Source: Phyllobacterium sophorae
GTDB taxonomy: Bacteria > Pseudomonadota > Alphaproteobacteria > Rhizobiales > Rhizobiaceae
Direction: 5' to 3'
NCBI RefSeq assembly: GCF_003010965.1
Contig: NZ_PGGM01000004.1
Coordinates: 248,001 to 312,000 of the forward strand
Length of the DNA stretch: 64,000 nucleotides
Positions within the stretch are counted from its first letter, which is position 1; every line of letters starts with the position of its first letter. Made by a program: the position numbers and the translations under genes. Below are positions 17,893-27,055 of this stretch, in pieces. A model generated the notes under the pieces. The model was not told where the DNA came from and ran no database searches. It worked only from the letters and a program-made list of their open reading frames with translations.

Positions 17893-18794
17893 TGGTCACG
17901 ACTACTCCGGCTCACACGCCTTATGATGGTTCGGCGCAACCCTTCACCATAGGATTGCAGCAGCTCGACCTGAAGGACTGGATTGAGATCGACGAGAATC
18001 TTCTCGCCTATCTGGCAGAAAAGCAGCGCCTGTTCACACTGCATGGCGAGCGCATATTCGTCGAGGAGACGGGAACGGACGAGGCTCAAAAGGAAGTGCT
18101 GGAGCTGCTCGCCGCCCATCTCACCGGGCACTACCCCTCCATCTACACCCGTGACGGCGAAACCATCGCCATTGCCGGCCGGGATGAACCGGTGCCGCTT
18201 GGCGAAGCGGAAACGCCCTCCCTGCGCCGCGCCGCCAGTCTCGTTCAGGAAGACCTGGTCCTGATGCGCAAGGATGAGCAGCGCGGCTGGCACCTTGGCG
18301 CTGCCTCCCTGTCGTTTCCCTCGTCCTGGACGCTGCTGGAGAAATTCGGCCGCTCGATGGACGAAATCCACGCGCCCGTCCCTGATTTCGGCGCGGGAAC
18401 CCGCAATGCCGGGCTGATCACCCGCATGTTCGACAATCTGCGCCTCGACCGCCCGGTCTGGCGTATGAACTGGTCGCTCCAACCCGATGGCAATCTCTAT
18501 CACCCGCTCGCCAGCCACCAGAAGGGCGCGCTCTACACCGATGGTGACATCGCCGAACAGAGCTACGTTCGGGTCGAGCGCCAGACATTGCGCAAACTGC
18601 CTGGGTCCGGCGATATTCTTTTCACCATCCGCATTCATCTTGATCCGATAAAGGCGCTGAAGAAACACCCGGAGTGCCGGGCCGTGGCTGAAGCTTTTTC
18701 CCGCCAGCTCGAAGCGCTTAATCCTGCGCAATTGCATTACAAAGGTATTATGGCAATCCGCGAACGGCTTATCGAAGCGCTCAAGCGGCTATAG
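17892..18794 (+). CDS. Heme-dependent oxidative N-demethylase-like protein (DUF3445)
   Basis: A 300-residue protein of the DUF3445 / HODM alpha-subunit family, whose characterised member demethylates dimethylamine using heme. Typical segments are YPSIYTRDGE, LVQEDLVLMRKDE, ASLSFPSSWTLLEKFGRSM, IHAPVPDF and the arginine-rich RVERQTLRKLPGSGDILFTIR. No partner HODM subunits are nearby. The ATG shares its A with the pepF stop, indicating translational coupling. Whether it binds heme and what it oxidises cannot be decided from sequence. Confidence 0.85.
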   Translation: MVTTTPAHTPYDGSAQPFTIGLQQLDLKDWIEIDENLLAYLAEKQRLFTLHGERIFVEETGTDEAQKEVLELLAAHLTGHYPSIYTRDGETIAIAGRDEPVPLGEAETPSLRRAASLVQEDLVLMRKDEQRGWHLGAASLSFPSSWTLLEKFGRSMDEIHAPVPDFGAGTRNAGLITRMFDNLRLDRPVWRMNWSLQPDGNLYHPLASHQKGALYTDGDIAEQSYVRVERQTLRKLPGSGDILFTIRIHLDPIKALKKHPECRAVAEAFSRQLEALNPAQLHYKGIMAIRERLIEALKRL

Positions 18795-18946
18795 GCGCCG
18801 TTATAATTAACAGTATAATGAAAATTCACCCTAAAAGGGCAATGGGTTGTTTGCTCTTTGTCATGTCTATGCTCTATGGTTTCTTTGAAGCGGGGAATTA
18901 ACCGCTGCACTCATTGATGGAGATCAAAATTAGGAGCAACAAAAAA

Positions 18947-20392
18947 ATGGCGAAGGCTGATTGGCCTGTACATGGAGAAATTACCGGTCCGATCGTGATG
19001 ATCGGTTTCGGGTCCATCGGACGGGGTACCCTGCCCCTCATCGAACGCCACTTCAAATATGATAAATCCCGGCTGGTCGTTATCGATCCAAGCGCTGCCA
19101 ACAAGAAATTGCTCGACGAGCGCGGCATCCGCTTCATCCAGCAAGCCGTTACCAAGGAAAATTACAAGACGCTGCTCAAGCCGCTTCTGACCGAAGGCGG
19201 TGGACAGGGTTTCTGTGTCAACCTTTCCGTCGATACCTCGTCCGTCGACATATTGCATCTTTGCCGCAAGCTCGGCGCGCTGTATATCGATACCGTCATC
19301 GAACCCTGGCCCGGCTTCTACTACGCCAACGACCTCGATAACGCTGACCGCACCAATTATGCCCTGCGCCAGACACTTCTTACCGAACGCAAGAAGCGTC
19401 CCGGCGGACCGACGGCGGTTTCATGCTGCGGCGCCAATCCAGGCATGGTTTCGTGGTTCGTCAAGCAGGCCGTGCTCGACCTGGCGCGGGACCTGCGCGT
19501 TGATCACACCGAACCGGCGCGCAATGATCGTGACGGCTGGGCCCGTCTGATGAACAAGGTCGGCGTCAAGGGCATTCACATTGCCGAGCGTGACACCCAG
19601 CGCGCCACCGAGCCGAAACCTTTCGGCGCTTTCTGGAACACCTGGTCCGTCGACGGTTTCATTTCCGAGGGCCTGCAACCGGCCGAACTTGGCTGGGGCA
19701 CCCACGAAAAGTGGATGCCAAAGAATGCCCGCAAGCAGAAAAAGGGCAACAAGGCCGCGATCTTCCTGGAACAGCCCGGCGCCGATACGCGTATCCGCAC
19801 CTGGTGCCCCACGGAAGGCGCCCAGTTCGGCCTGCTGGTCACGCACAACGAAGCGATCTCGATTGCGGACTTCTTCACGGTGTACGACAAGAAAGGCAAG
19901 GCATCGTACCGGCCGACATGCCACTATGCCTACCATCCCTCGAATGTCGCGACATTGTCTCTCGACGAGATGTTCGGTGCAGCCGGTCAGCCGCAGGCGA
20001 TCCAGCATGTGCTTGACGAATCCGAAATTGTCGATGGTGCCGATGAACTCGGCGTCCTGCTCTATGGCCACGACAAAAACGCCTATTGGTACGGTTCGCA
20101 GCTGACGATCGAGGAAGCCCGCAAGCTTGCTCCGTATCAGAATGCGACGGGCCTGCAGGTTACGTCTGCGGTCATGGCCGGCATGGTCTGGGCGCTGGAA
20201 AATCCCGACGCGGGCATCGTCGAGACTGACGAAATGGACTTCCGCCGCTGCCTTGAAGTCCAGAAGCCCTATCTTGGTCCACTCAGGGGCCACTATACGG
20301 ACTGGACCCCATTGGAAAACCGCCCGGGTCTGTTCAAGGAAAATCTCGACCTTGACGATCCCTGGCAGTTCCGCAACATCCTGGTGCGCTGA
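18947..20392 (+). CDS. hss: Homospermidine synthase
   Basis: Makes sym-homospermidine from two putrescines (or putrescine plus spermidine) with NAD+ as prosthetic group. The 481-residue product has the usual length. The ATG at 18947 lies 10 bases after AGGAG; the frame runs back to 18914. The NAD-binding fold is IVMIGFGSIGRGTLPLI (about 15-31), and further family segments are NLSVDTSSVDILHLC, YIDTVIEPWPGFY and SCCGANPGMVSWFVKQA. It is monocistronic with a strong terminator. With the ornithine decarboxylase at 3156-4289 it completes a route from ornithine to homospermidine. Confidence 0.94.
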   Translation: MAKADWPVHGEITGPIVMIGFGSIGRGTLPLIERHFKYDKSRLVVIDPSAANKKLLDERGIRFIQQAVTKENYKTLLKPLLTEGGGQGFCVNLSVDTSSVDILHLCRKLGALYIDTVIEPWPGFYYANDLDNADRTNYALRQTLLTERKKRPGGPTAVSCCGANPGMVSWFVKQAVLDLARDLRVDHTEPARNDRDGWARLMNKVGVKGIHIAERDTQRATEPKPFGAFWNTWSVDGFISEGLQPAELGWGTHEKWMPKNARKQKKGNKAAIFLEQPGADTRIRTWCPTEGAQFGLLVTHNEAISIADFFTVYDKKGKASYRPTCHYAYHPSNVATLSLDEMFGAAGQPQAIQHVLDESEIVDGADELGVLLYGHDKNAYWYGSQLTIEEARKLAPYQNATGLQVTSAVMAGMVWALENPDAGIVETDEMDFRRCLEVQKPYLGPLRGHYTDWTPLENRPGLFKENLDLDDPWQFRNILVR

Positions 20393-20408
20393 CAGCAGCG
20401 CTCAAATC

Positions 20409-20440
20409 AAAACGGCAGCCTTCGGGCTGCCGTTTTCGCT
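20409..20440. terminator. Bidirectional rho-independent terminator after hss
   Basis: AAAACGGCAGCC and GGCTGCCGTTTT form a perfect 12-bp stem around a TTCG tetraloop (20409-20436). The stem is flanked by A- and T-runs on the two strands, so it can end both hss (+) and the VOC gene (-). Confidence 0.92.
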
Positions 20441-20458
20441 TCCGCCATTCTTTGCCGG

Positions 20459-20866
20459 CTATTCCGGCGCAACTGGCTTGGCGTCATAACAGACGAACGC
20501 CAGCTTGTTGCCGTCAAGATCGCGGATATAGGCAGCATAAAAGCCCTCGCCATATTGCGGGCGGAAACCGGGCTTGCCCTCGTCCCGTCCGCCGTTCTTG
20601 ATCGCAAGTGCATAGAGCCGGTCAACCAGCGGTGCATTATCGTCGAAGCGGAATGCCGTCATGACGCCATTGCCGACGGTCGCGCGCCCGCCGTCGAAAG
20701 GGTGACCCACAAAAAACAGGGGGAAAGTGTCATCGCCCTTCCGGCCCCAGGAGCTCGAAAGATGATCCCTGTAGCACTGATCGAGGCCCATTTCTGCCAT
20801 GAGCGGATCGTAGAATTTGATCGCCCGCTGAAGATCATTGGTTCCAACCATGGTATAGCCGATCAT
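20459..20866 (-). CDS. VOC superfamily protein (glyoxalase/bleomycin-resistance fold)
   Basis: A 135-residue single-module VOC protein. It starts MIGYTMVGTNDLQRAIKFYD, the classic first beta-alpha unit, and ends with YAAYIRDLDGNKLAFVCYD, the metal-ligand glutamate region in which the glutamate position is here an asparagine-lysine context. The ATG at 20866 follows GGAGCGAGGCG; the frame continues upstream to 20920 without family similarity. The substrate is unknown. It is divergent from omp10. Confidence 0.87.
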   Translation of the reverse strand: MIGYTMVGTNDLQRAIKFYDPLMAEMGLDQCYRDHLSSSWGRKGDDTFPLFFVGHPFDGGRATVGNGVMTAFRFDDNAPLVDRLYALAIKNGGRDEGKPGFRPQYGEGFYAAYIRDLDGNKLAFVCYDAKPVAPE

Positions 20867-21048
20867 CGCCTCGCTCCATAATTTGTGGTCGCTACTATCG
20901 CCAACTGTGGTCCAGGTCACAAGGCCGCCATGTCAGTAGTCTCTGCCGGAAAATATCGTATCCTTCAAATCTTCAATTAAACTTAGGTCTTGTTTTGGCT
21001 TGATTTTCGCGGCATTGAATGAGGCAGATCCATTGGGAGACAGTCTGG

Positions 21049-21438
21049 ATGAAACGCTTTTCGCTGGCCATCGCCGCAACCGCACTGACCATCACCCTTG
21101 CCGGCTGCATGAGCGGCGGCGTCCAGGAAGGTGGTCCGGGCCAGGTCACCCGGCCCACTGACGCCGTGCAGGGTCAATGGTTCGACACATCCGGCGTCGC
21201 TTTCTCCAATTTCAATGGTGGCGCGTTCGAAACGCGGGCCAACGATACCAAGGAAAAATTGGCGGAGGGCAGCTATCGCTTCGCTTCGGCCAATCTGATC
21301 GAGATCAATTTGCGCTCGCTTGCCCGCGGCACCCAATCCAAGGTTAATTGCGCCTTGGTCAGTGCTGGCCAGCTGAATTGCACTTCCTCATCAGGTCAGC
21401 AATTCTCACTGACGCGCCGCTCACCGCAGGTAGGCTAG
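21049..21438 (+). CDS. omp10: Outer-membrane lipoprotein Omp10
   Basis: A 129-residue lipoprotein homologous to Brucella Omp10. The signal peptide MKRFSLAIAATALTITLAGC ends in a lipobox (LAGC, cysteine at 20). The mature part carries the recognisable FNGGAFETRANDTKEKLAEG, the LIEINLRSLARGT step and the SKVNCALVSAGQLNCTSS segment with its two cysteines. The ATG at 21049 is chosen because the signal peptide begins there; the frame opens at 21019. It strongly supports a Brucella-Phyllobacterium relative. Omp10 is surface-exposed in Brucella; its function is not known in detail. Confidence 0.9.
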   Translation: MKRFSLAIAATALTITLAGCMSGGVQEGGPGQVTRPTDAVQGQWFDTSGVAFSNFNGGAFETRANDTKEKLAEGSYRFASANLIEINLRSLARGTQSKVNCALVSAGQLNCTSSSGQQFSLTRRSPQVG

Positions 21439-21609
21439 GCTCCTCAATTCCTCGCGCGAATGGCTGAACGATCGTATAATTGAACGCCGCAATGCATGAC
21501 GCTACCTTCTTCGAAGGCCATCGGTGGTCAACGGAAAGAAGCAATAATGAGCGTCGTGCAAAGAAGTATTTGAGGCAGTTCGAGCAATCGATGTTCCAGA
21601 GATAAGGCG

Positions 21610-21819
21610 ATGACGGCGGCAACTGCATTGAGCAGGCGAAACGACGACGTTACCTCAATCAAGTCCGAATTGATGCTGATCAAATGGATGATGGGATTCG
21701 TTCTTGCATTTCAGATTGGCATTTTCGCCAAATTGTTCCTGTCTTGGAAAACTCGGCAAAATCTACGTCCTCGGCAGCGGCACGTGTCATATCTTCTTGA
21801 CGCGCGAAACATAGGATGA
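21610..21819 (+). pseudogene. Remnant or small single-helix membrane protein (DUF1640-like C-terminus)
   Basis: A 69-codon frame whose middle, SIKSELMLIKWMMGFVLAFQ followed by IGIFAKLF, looks like the C-terminal coiled-coil-plus-anchor of DUF1640/CCDC90-type proteins. The expected N-terminal part is missing and the tail after the membrane helix is family-unlike. It sits in a 423-base stretch (21439-21861) with no other gene. It may be a decayed gene or a small membrane protein of its own. Confidence 0.35.
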
Positions 21820-21861
21820 AGATACTAAACCATTCGATCGAAATGAGCCCGCGGAGCAGTT

Positions 21862-23745
21862 ATGTCCAGAATCCTCAACCGAATCCTGCCGAAAATCCTG
21901 TTAGCCACCTCCGCCCTCGGCATGACGGCCGGCGTGGCGCTGGCCGACTACACGCTCAATATTTTGCATATTAACGATGAGCATTCGCGCATCGAAGCGA
22001 TCAACAAGTTTGATTCGACCTGCTCCGCCGAGGAAGAGGCCAAGCAAGAGTGTTTCGGCGGGATCGCCCGCGTCAAAACCAAGATCGACGAGCGCCGGGC
22101 CGCGCTTTCGAAAGACGGCGGCAACGTGATTGTTCTCGATGCCGGCGACGAGTTCCAGGGTTCCCTGTTCTACACGACCTACAAGGGCGACGACACCGCC
22201 GAATTCATGAACCAGATGGGCTTCGATGCCATGGCTCTCGGCAACCACGAATTCGACGACACCCCCGTCACGCTCGGCAAATTTCTCGACAAGGTGAAGT
22301 TCCCGGTCATTTCCAGCAACATCGAAGTCGCGCCGAATTCGCCCATCGCCGGTAAATTCAAACCCTATCTCATCAAGGAAATCGGCGGCCAGAAGATCGG
22401 CATCATTTCCGCCCTGACCACGGATACGGCAGAAATTTCGAGCCCCGGGCCCGACGTCAAATTCGCCGATGAAGTCGAGACGCTGAAGAAACTGGTCGAC
22501 ACACTGAAGGCCGAAGGTGTCAACAAGATCATCGCGGTCAACCATTACGGCTATCTCAGGGACAAGGAGCTCGCGGCAAAGGTCGACGGCATCGATGTTA
22601 TTGTCGGCGGCCACAGCCATACGCTCCTGTCGAACACCGACGCGGAAGCGCTCGGTCCCTATCCGACTTTGGTGAAGAATCCTTCCGGCCGGGACGTGCC
22701 GATCGTTCAGGCAAAGTCCTATTCGAAATATCTCGGTGAGCTCAAGGTCACCTTCGACGATGACGGCAATGTCACCAAGAGCGAAGGCGCACCGATCCTG
22801 CTCGACGCGTCTGTCACTCCGGATCCCGCCTTTGTGGCCCGCATCAAGGAATTGGGCAAACCGATCGAGGAATTGAAGGCGAAGAAGGTCGGTGAATCCA
22901 GCGGTGTGATCGAAGCTGCGCGCGAGGTTTGCCGCGTCAAGGAATGCAGCATGGGCGATCTGGTTGCCGATGCCCTGCTCGACCGTGTCAAGGGCCAAGG
23001 CGTGACGATTGCCATCATCAATGGCGGCGGCCTGCGCGCATCAATCGATGCGGGCGAAGTTACCATGGGTGAAGTCCTGACAGTCTTGCCCTTCCAGAAT
23101 ACGCTGGCGACCTTCCAGTTGCGCGGGTCCGATGTGGTCGCAGCGCTTGAAAACGGCGTCAGTCAGATTGAACAGGGTGCGGGCCGGTTTCCGCAGGTCG
23201 CCGGGCTCAAATATGCATTCGATGTGTCGAAGCCGGTTGGCAGCCGCATCTCTGACGTTCAGGTCATGCAGGGTGATAGCTGGAAGCCGATCGATACCGG
23301 GGCGACCTATGGTGTCGTTTCGAACAACTACATGCGCGCGGGTGGCGACGGCTACAAGATTTTCTCCACCAATGCGGTGAATGCCTATGATTACGGCCCC
23401 GGACTTGAATTGGTCCTTGCCGACTACATGGGCAAGAACACGCCTTACAAGCCATACACCGACGGGCGTATCACTGTGCTCGCGCCAGGAGCTTCCGCAG
23501 AGACAAAACCGGCTGAACCGGCGGCGGAAACCAGCGCAAAGCCAGCGCCGGAATCGGCAGCAGCGGCGCCGGCGGCCAACCATCATCCGGATACCTATAC
23601 GATCAAGCGCGGAGACAATTTCTGGGATATTGCTGAAGAGGTCTATGGCAAGGGCACCGAGTGGAAGAAACTCGCTGAAGCCAATCCCGACATGAGGGTA
23701 ATGAAGCTGCCGATCGGTGCGGCGATGAAAGTCCCGGCGCTGTAA
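21862..23745 (+). CDS. Secreted 5'-nucleotidase/metallophosphatase with C-terminal LysM domain
   Basis: A 627-residue exported enzyme of the UshA/5'-nucleotidase family, releasing phosphate from nucleotides in the periplasm. The signal peptide ends near ALA at 26-28. Two-metal motifs are NILHINDEHSR, LDAGDEFQGS, LGNHEFDD and VGGHSH; the C-terminal substrate domain has NGGGLRASIDAGEVTMGE and YMRAGGDGYKIF. After an alanine/proline linker, residues 576-627 form a LysM domain (YTIKRGDNFWDIAEEVYG), which should bind peptidoglycan. The LysM fusion is less common than the plain enzyme. Confidence 0.92.
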   Translation: MSRILNRILPKILLATSALGMTAGVALADYTLNILHINDEHSRIEAINKFDSTCSAEEEAKQECFGGIARVKTKIDERRAALSKDGGNVIVLDAGDEFQGSLFYTTYKGDDTAEFMNQMGFDAMALGNHEFDDTPVTLGKFLDKVKFPVISSNIEVAPNSPIAGKFKPYLIKEIGGQKIGIISALTTDTAEISSPGPDVKFADEVETLKKLVDTLKAEGVNKIIAVNHYGYLRDKELAAKVDGIDVIVGGHSHTLLSNTDAEALGPYPTLVKNPSGRDVPIVQAKSYSKYLGELKVTFDDDGNVTKSEGAPILLDASVTPDPAFVARIKELGKPIEELKAKKVGESSGVIEAAREVCRVKECSMGDLVADALLDRVKGQGVTIAIINGGGLRASIDAGEVTMGEVLTVLPFQNTLATFQLRGSDVVAALENGVSQIEQGAGRFPQVAGLKYAFDVSKPVGSRISDVQVMQGDSWKPIDTGATYGVVSNNYMRAGGDGYKIFSTNAVNAYDYGPGLELVLADYMGKNTPYKPYTDGRITVLAPGASAETKPAEPAAETSAKPAPESAAAAPAANHHPDTYTIKRGDNFWDIAEEVYGKGTEWKKLAEANPDMRVMKLPIGAAMKVPAL

Positions 23746-23752
23746 GAGTTGA

Positions 23753-23790
23753 TTCTCGCCCCCTCTGTCGTGCGGGACAGGGGGTGAGAA
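23753..23790. terminator. Palindromic hairpin after the nucleotidase gene
   Basis: TTCTCGCCCCCT-TGTC pairs with GACAGGGGGTGAGAA, with one mismatch and one bulge, eight bases after the stop. No T-run. It belongs to the same class of C-run/G-run hairpins found at other 3' ends in this window. Confidence 0.5.
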
Positions 23791-23889
23791 CGCCACACTG
23801 CTTCAAACATGATTGCCCAAAACATGCGGCCATTCGCACTCTTGCAATAATACCCGCCCCCACTAGGTTCCACGCGCAGAAGTGGAGTA

Positions 23890-24945
23890 ATGGACATGGC
23901 AATTTCTGGCGGGGATCTGGCGGTGGTAATAAAACCCGAAGACCATCCACGCATCGAAACCTCGAAGGTCGGTGTCCTTCTCGTCAATCTCGGCACTCCG
24001 GACGGCACCGACAAGGCGTCGATGCGGCGCTACCTGAAGGAATTCCTGTCCGACAAGCGCGTGATCGAATGGCCGCGCGCAATCTGGCTCCCGGTGCTCT
24101 ACGGCATCGTCCTCAACGCCCGCCCGAAGAAGTCCGGCGCGCTCTATGCGAAGATCTGGAACCGCGAACGCAACGAGTCCCCCCTGCGTACCTACACCCG
24201 TTCGCAGGGCGAAAAGCTTGGTGCTGCCCTCGCTTCCCATCCTGAAATCATCGTCGATTGGGGTATGCGCTATGGCCAGCCGTCGATCGAGCAAGCGCTG
24301 GAGCGCCTCGACAATGCCGGTTGCAAGCGCATCCTGATGTTTCCGCTCTACCCGCAATATTCGGCAACGACGACTGCGACGGTCAACGACAAGTTCTTCG
24401 AGGCGCTGATCAAGATGCGCTACATGCCTGCAACACGCACGGTTCCGTCCTATCAGGACGAAGCTGTCTATATTGATGCCCTCGCCGCCTCTATCGAAAA
24501 ACATTACGCGACGCTTGATTTCGAGCCTGAAGTCCTCATCGCCTCCTATCACGGCATTCCGCAGAGCTATTTCAAACGCGGCGACCCCTATCCCTGCCAT
24601 TGCTGGAAGACCACGCGTCTCCTGCGCGAACGCCTTGGCTGGAGCGAAGACAAGCTGATTACCTGTTTCCAGTCCCGCTTCGGCCCGGAAGAATGGATGC
24701 AGCCCTATACGGACAAGACGCTCGAGAAACTTGCGAGGGATGGCGTGAAGTCAGTTGCCGTCTTCAATCCGGGTTTTGTTTCCGACTGCCTTGAAACGCT
24801 GGAGGAAATTGCAGGCGAAGGCGCGGAAATCTTCCGGCACAATGGCGGCGTCAACTTCACCCACGTCCCCTGCCTCAATGATTCCAGCGAGGGCATGAAG
24901 GTCATCGAGGAGCTGGTCCGGCGTGAATTGCAAGGCTGGATTTGA
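23890..24945 (+). CDS. hemH: Ferrochelatase
   Basis: Inserts Fe2+ into protoporphyrin IX, the last step of heme synthesis. The 351-residue product carries VGVLLVNLGTPDGTD at the start of the fold, FPLYPQYSATTTATV, the catalytic histidine in IASYHGIPQSYFKRGDPYPC, TCFQSRFGPEEWMQPYT and the C-terminal acidic metal path near NPGFVSDCLETLEEI. The ATG at 23890 has GTGGAGT upstream; a second ATG six bases on is possible. It stands alone in the genome segment. Confidence 0.95.
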   Translation: MDMAISGGDLAVVIKPEDHPRIETSKVGVLLVNLGTPDGTDKASMRRYLKEFLSDKRVIEWPRAIWLPVLYGIVLNARPKKSGALYAKIWNRERNESPLRTYTRSQGEKLGAALASHPEIIVDWGMRYGQPSIEQALERLDNAGCKRILMFPLYPQYSATTTATVNDKFFEALIKMRYMPATRTVPSYQDEAVYIDALAASIEKHYATLDFEPEVLIASYHGIPQSYFKRGDPYPCHCWKTTRLLRERLGWSEDKLITCFQSRFGPEEWMQPYTDKTLEKLARDGVKSVAVFNPGFVSDCLETLEEIAGEGAEIFRHNGGVNFTHVPCLNDSSEGMKVIEELVRRELQGWI

Positions 24946-25058
24946 GCTCTCCCCGGGCTCGCTAGAATCATAACTATCGTCTATCTTGCCCTCGCCCATC
25001 CAAGGGGCGATGATCATATGTGACGCCGCTCAAGCGGTGTCGGCCAGGGGAGACCACC

Positions 25059-26063
25059 ATGCCGTTCAGCGGTTTCGACTTTACCATTCCAGTTCTCGTC
25101 ATTCTGGTACTGGTGGTTCTGTTTGCGGGCGTCAAGACGGTCCCCCAGGGCTACAACTACACGATCGAACGCTTCGGCAAATATACCCGCACCCTCGCAC
25201 CGGGACTCAACCTCATCGTGCCCTTTTTCGACCGGATCGGTGCCAAGCTGAACATGATGGAACAGGTACTGAACGTTCCGACCCAGGAAGTCATCACCAA
25301 GGATAACGCCAACATCGCTGTGGACGGCATTGCCTTCTACCAGATCCTCAATGCGCCGCAGGCGGCCTATCAGGTCAGCGGATTGCAAAACGCCATCCTC
25401 AACCTGACCATGACAAATATTCGTACCGTCATGGGCTCCATGGTCCTCGACGAACTTCTGTCGAACCGCGATACGATCAATGACCGCCTGTTGCGCGTCG
25501 TTGACGAGGCTGCGCATTCCTGGGGCATCAAGATGACCCGCGTCGAGATCAAGGACATCAACCCGCCGCAGGACCTGCTCGACAGCATGGGCCGCCAGAT
25601 GAAGGCGGAACGCGATAAACGCGCGGTGGTGCTCGAAGCCGAAGGTACGAGGGCGGCGCAGATTCTGCGCGCCGAAGGGTTGAAACAGGCGCAGATCCTC
25701 GAAGCAGAGGGCAAGCGCGAGGCGTCGTATCGTGAAGCCGAGGGGCGCGAGCGCCTGGCCCAAGCCGAGGCCAAGGCCACGGAACTGGTCTCTGCCGCCA
25801 TCACCGCCGGCAACGTGCAGGCGCTCAACTATTTCGTGGCGCAGAAATACACCGAAGCCTTCGGCAAGTTCGCAACGAGCCCCAACCAGAAGGTCATCCT
25901 GATGCCGATGGAGGCCTCTTCGCTCATCGGCTCGCTTGGCGGTATCGGCGCGATTGCTCGCGAAGTATTCGGCGACAGTGCATCCGCAACCCCGCCCGCT
26001 CCCGCAACCCCGCCCGCGCGTGGCCGCACGGTTCCCGGCACCGGTAGCGGCTCGAATTCATAA
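25059..26063 (+). CDS. qmcA: SPFH/stomatin-like membrane protease-associated protein
   Basis: A 334-residue SPFH (band 7) protein. An N-terminal membrane segment ([21 protein letters not shown]) leads into the SPFH domain ([21 protein letters not shown]), followed by the alanine/glutamate-rich coiled coil ([20 protein letters not shown]) and a proline-rich tail. The start at 25059 follows a GGGGAG site. The NfeD gene follows 24 bases later, the classical stomatin-NfeD pair; such proteins form large membrane rings linked to quality control. The symbol is by E. coli analogy. Confidence 0.88.
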   Translation: MPFSGFDFTIPVLVILVLVVLFAGVKTVPQGYNYTIERFGKYTRTLAPGLNLIVPFFDRIGAKLNMMEQVLNVPTQEVITKDNANIAVDGIAFYQILNAPQAAYQVSGLQNAILNLTMTNIRTVMGSMVLDELLSNRDTINDRLLRVVDEAAHSWGIKMTRVEIKDINPPQDLLDSMGRQMKAERDKRAVVLEAEGTRAAQILRAEGLKQAQILEAEGKREASYREAEGRERLAQAEAKATELVSAAITAGNVQALNYFVAQKYTEAFGKFATSPNQKVILMPMEASSLIGSLGGIGAIAREVFGDSASATPPAPATPPARGRTVPGTGSGSNS

Positions 26064-26087
26064 TCCGCAAGCGGGGGAGTGACACCT

Positions 26088-26546
26088 ATGCTGGAACGTC
26101 TCTTCGCTGAACTCGGCCCCTGGAACTGGGTCGTTCTCGGCCTGGTCCTGATGATATTCGAGGTCGCCGCACCCGGCATCTTCCTCCTCTGGTTCGGCAT
26201 CGCCGCGCTGGTCGTCGGCGCGGTAGCGATCCTGTTTGGCGAAGCGCTCGGCCTGGGCTGGCAGCTGCAGGTCATCCTGTTCCTGATCCTCTCCGTCATT
26301 TCCGTCTTCATCGGCCGCCGGCTGATCGGCGCGACGGACGTCATGTCCGACGAGCCGCTGCTCAACATGCGCGGCGAACAGCTGATCGGTCAGGTGGTGA
26401 CGCTGGAAGAGGCAACGGTCAACGGTCGCGGCCGCGCCCGCATCGGCGACAGCCTGTGGCGCGTGACCGGGCCGGACCTCGCTGCCGGCACGCCGGTGCG
26501 CATCACCGGCATCGATCATGGCACACTGGTGGTGGAACCGGTTTAG
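26088..26546 (+). CDS. NfeD family membrane protein
   Basis: A 152-residue short NfeD protein: two or three N-terminal membrane helices (WNWVVLGLVLMIFEVAAPG, then FLLWFGIAALVVGAVAILF) and a C-terminal OB-fold (LIGQVVTLEEATVNGRGRAR, ending GTLVVEPV). Start at 26088 after GGGGGAG. This is the partner of the SPFH gene directly upstream; the two are one operon. It lacks the ClpP-like protease domain of long NfeD. Confidence 0.9.
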   Translation: MLERLFAELGPWNWVVLGLVLMIFEVAAPGIFLLWFGIAALVVGAVAILFGEALGLGWQLQVILFLILSVISVFIGRRLIGATDVMSDEPLLNMRGEQLIGQVVTLEEATVNGRGRARIGDSLWRVTGPDLAAGTPVRITGIDHGTLVVEPV

Positions 26547-26592
26547 GGTCATCGGTTTGCGGTGCCTGTCGCGCCTGTGATATGATTTGAAA

Positions 26593-26829
26593 ATGAAGAA
26601 CAAAACGCCAAGCTTTGTCGTATCTGTTTTTGAGGAAGATGGTGCCTGGATCGCCGTCAACGATGATTTGCCCATAGCAACAGAAGCGCCAAGCTATAGT
26701 GAGTTGCTTGAAAGGGTTTGGGAGATCGCGCCGGAGATTGCCGTTCTGAATGGCTGGGTGAGCGATCCACACAAACTTCATCTCCGGTTTTATATTGAAT
26801 CAGGCAATTCGATAGCAAAAGCACTTTGA
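26593..26829 (+). CDS. DUF1902 / HicB-like antitoxin
   Basis: A 78-residue protein with the DUF1902 fold, a partial HicB fold (FVVSVFEEDGAWIAVNDDLP, then APSYSELLERVWEIAPEIAV). It precedes a HicA gene by three bases, so it is the likely antitoxin. Unlike full HicB it has no visible C-terminal DNA-binding domain. The ATG at 26593 has only a poor ribosome site. Confidence 0.8.
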   Translation: MKNKTPSFVVSVFEEDGAWIAVNDDLPIATEAPSYSELLERVWEIAPEIAVLNGWVSDPHKLHLRFYIESGNSIAKAL

Positions 26830-26832
26830 TAC

Positions 26833-27045
26833 GTGGGTGCAAGTCTTTATCGGGAACTTGCTGATCTACTCACCAAGTCCGGATGCAAATTTGTGCGTCA
26901 GGCTAAAGGCAGCCACGAATATTGGAACAGTCCGATCACAAATCGGTTCTTCGTCGTTCCCTCAAATATCGAGAAACGCCACACTGCCAACGCCGTTCTG
27001 AAACAAGCAGGCCTGCCCAAGGCTTCTGACACAAAAGGTTGCTGA
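26833..27045 (+). CDS. hicA: HicA-like mRNA interferase toxin
   Basis: A 70-residue HicA-family protein with the dsRBD-like fold. It reads YRELADLLTKSGCKFVRQ and then the active-site histidine in KGSHEYW; the final helix is NAVLKQAGL. HicA cleaves mRNA in a ribosome-independent way. It uses a GTG start three bases after the upstream stop. Both genes are intact, so the module is probably functional. Repeat copy B follows at once. Confidence 0.85.
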   Translation: MGASLYRELADLLTKSGCKFVRQAKGSHEYWNSPITNRFFVVPSNIEKRHTANAVLKQAGLPKASDTKGC

Positions 27046-27055
27046 GACGAATTTT

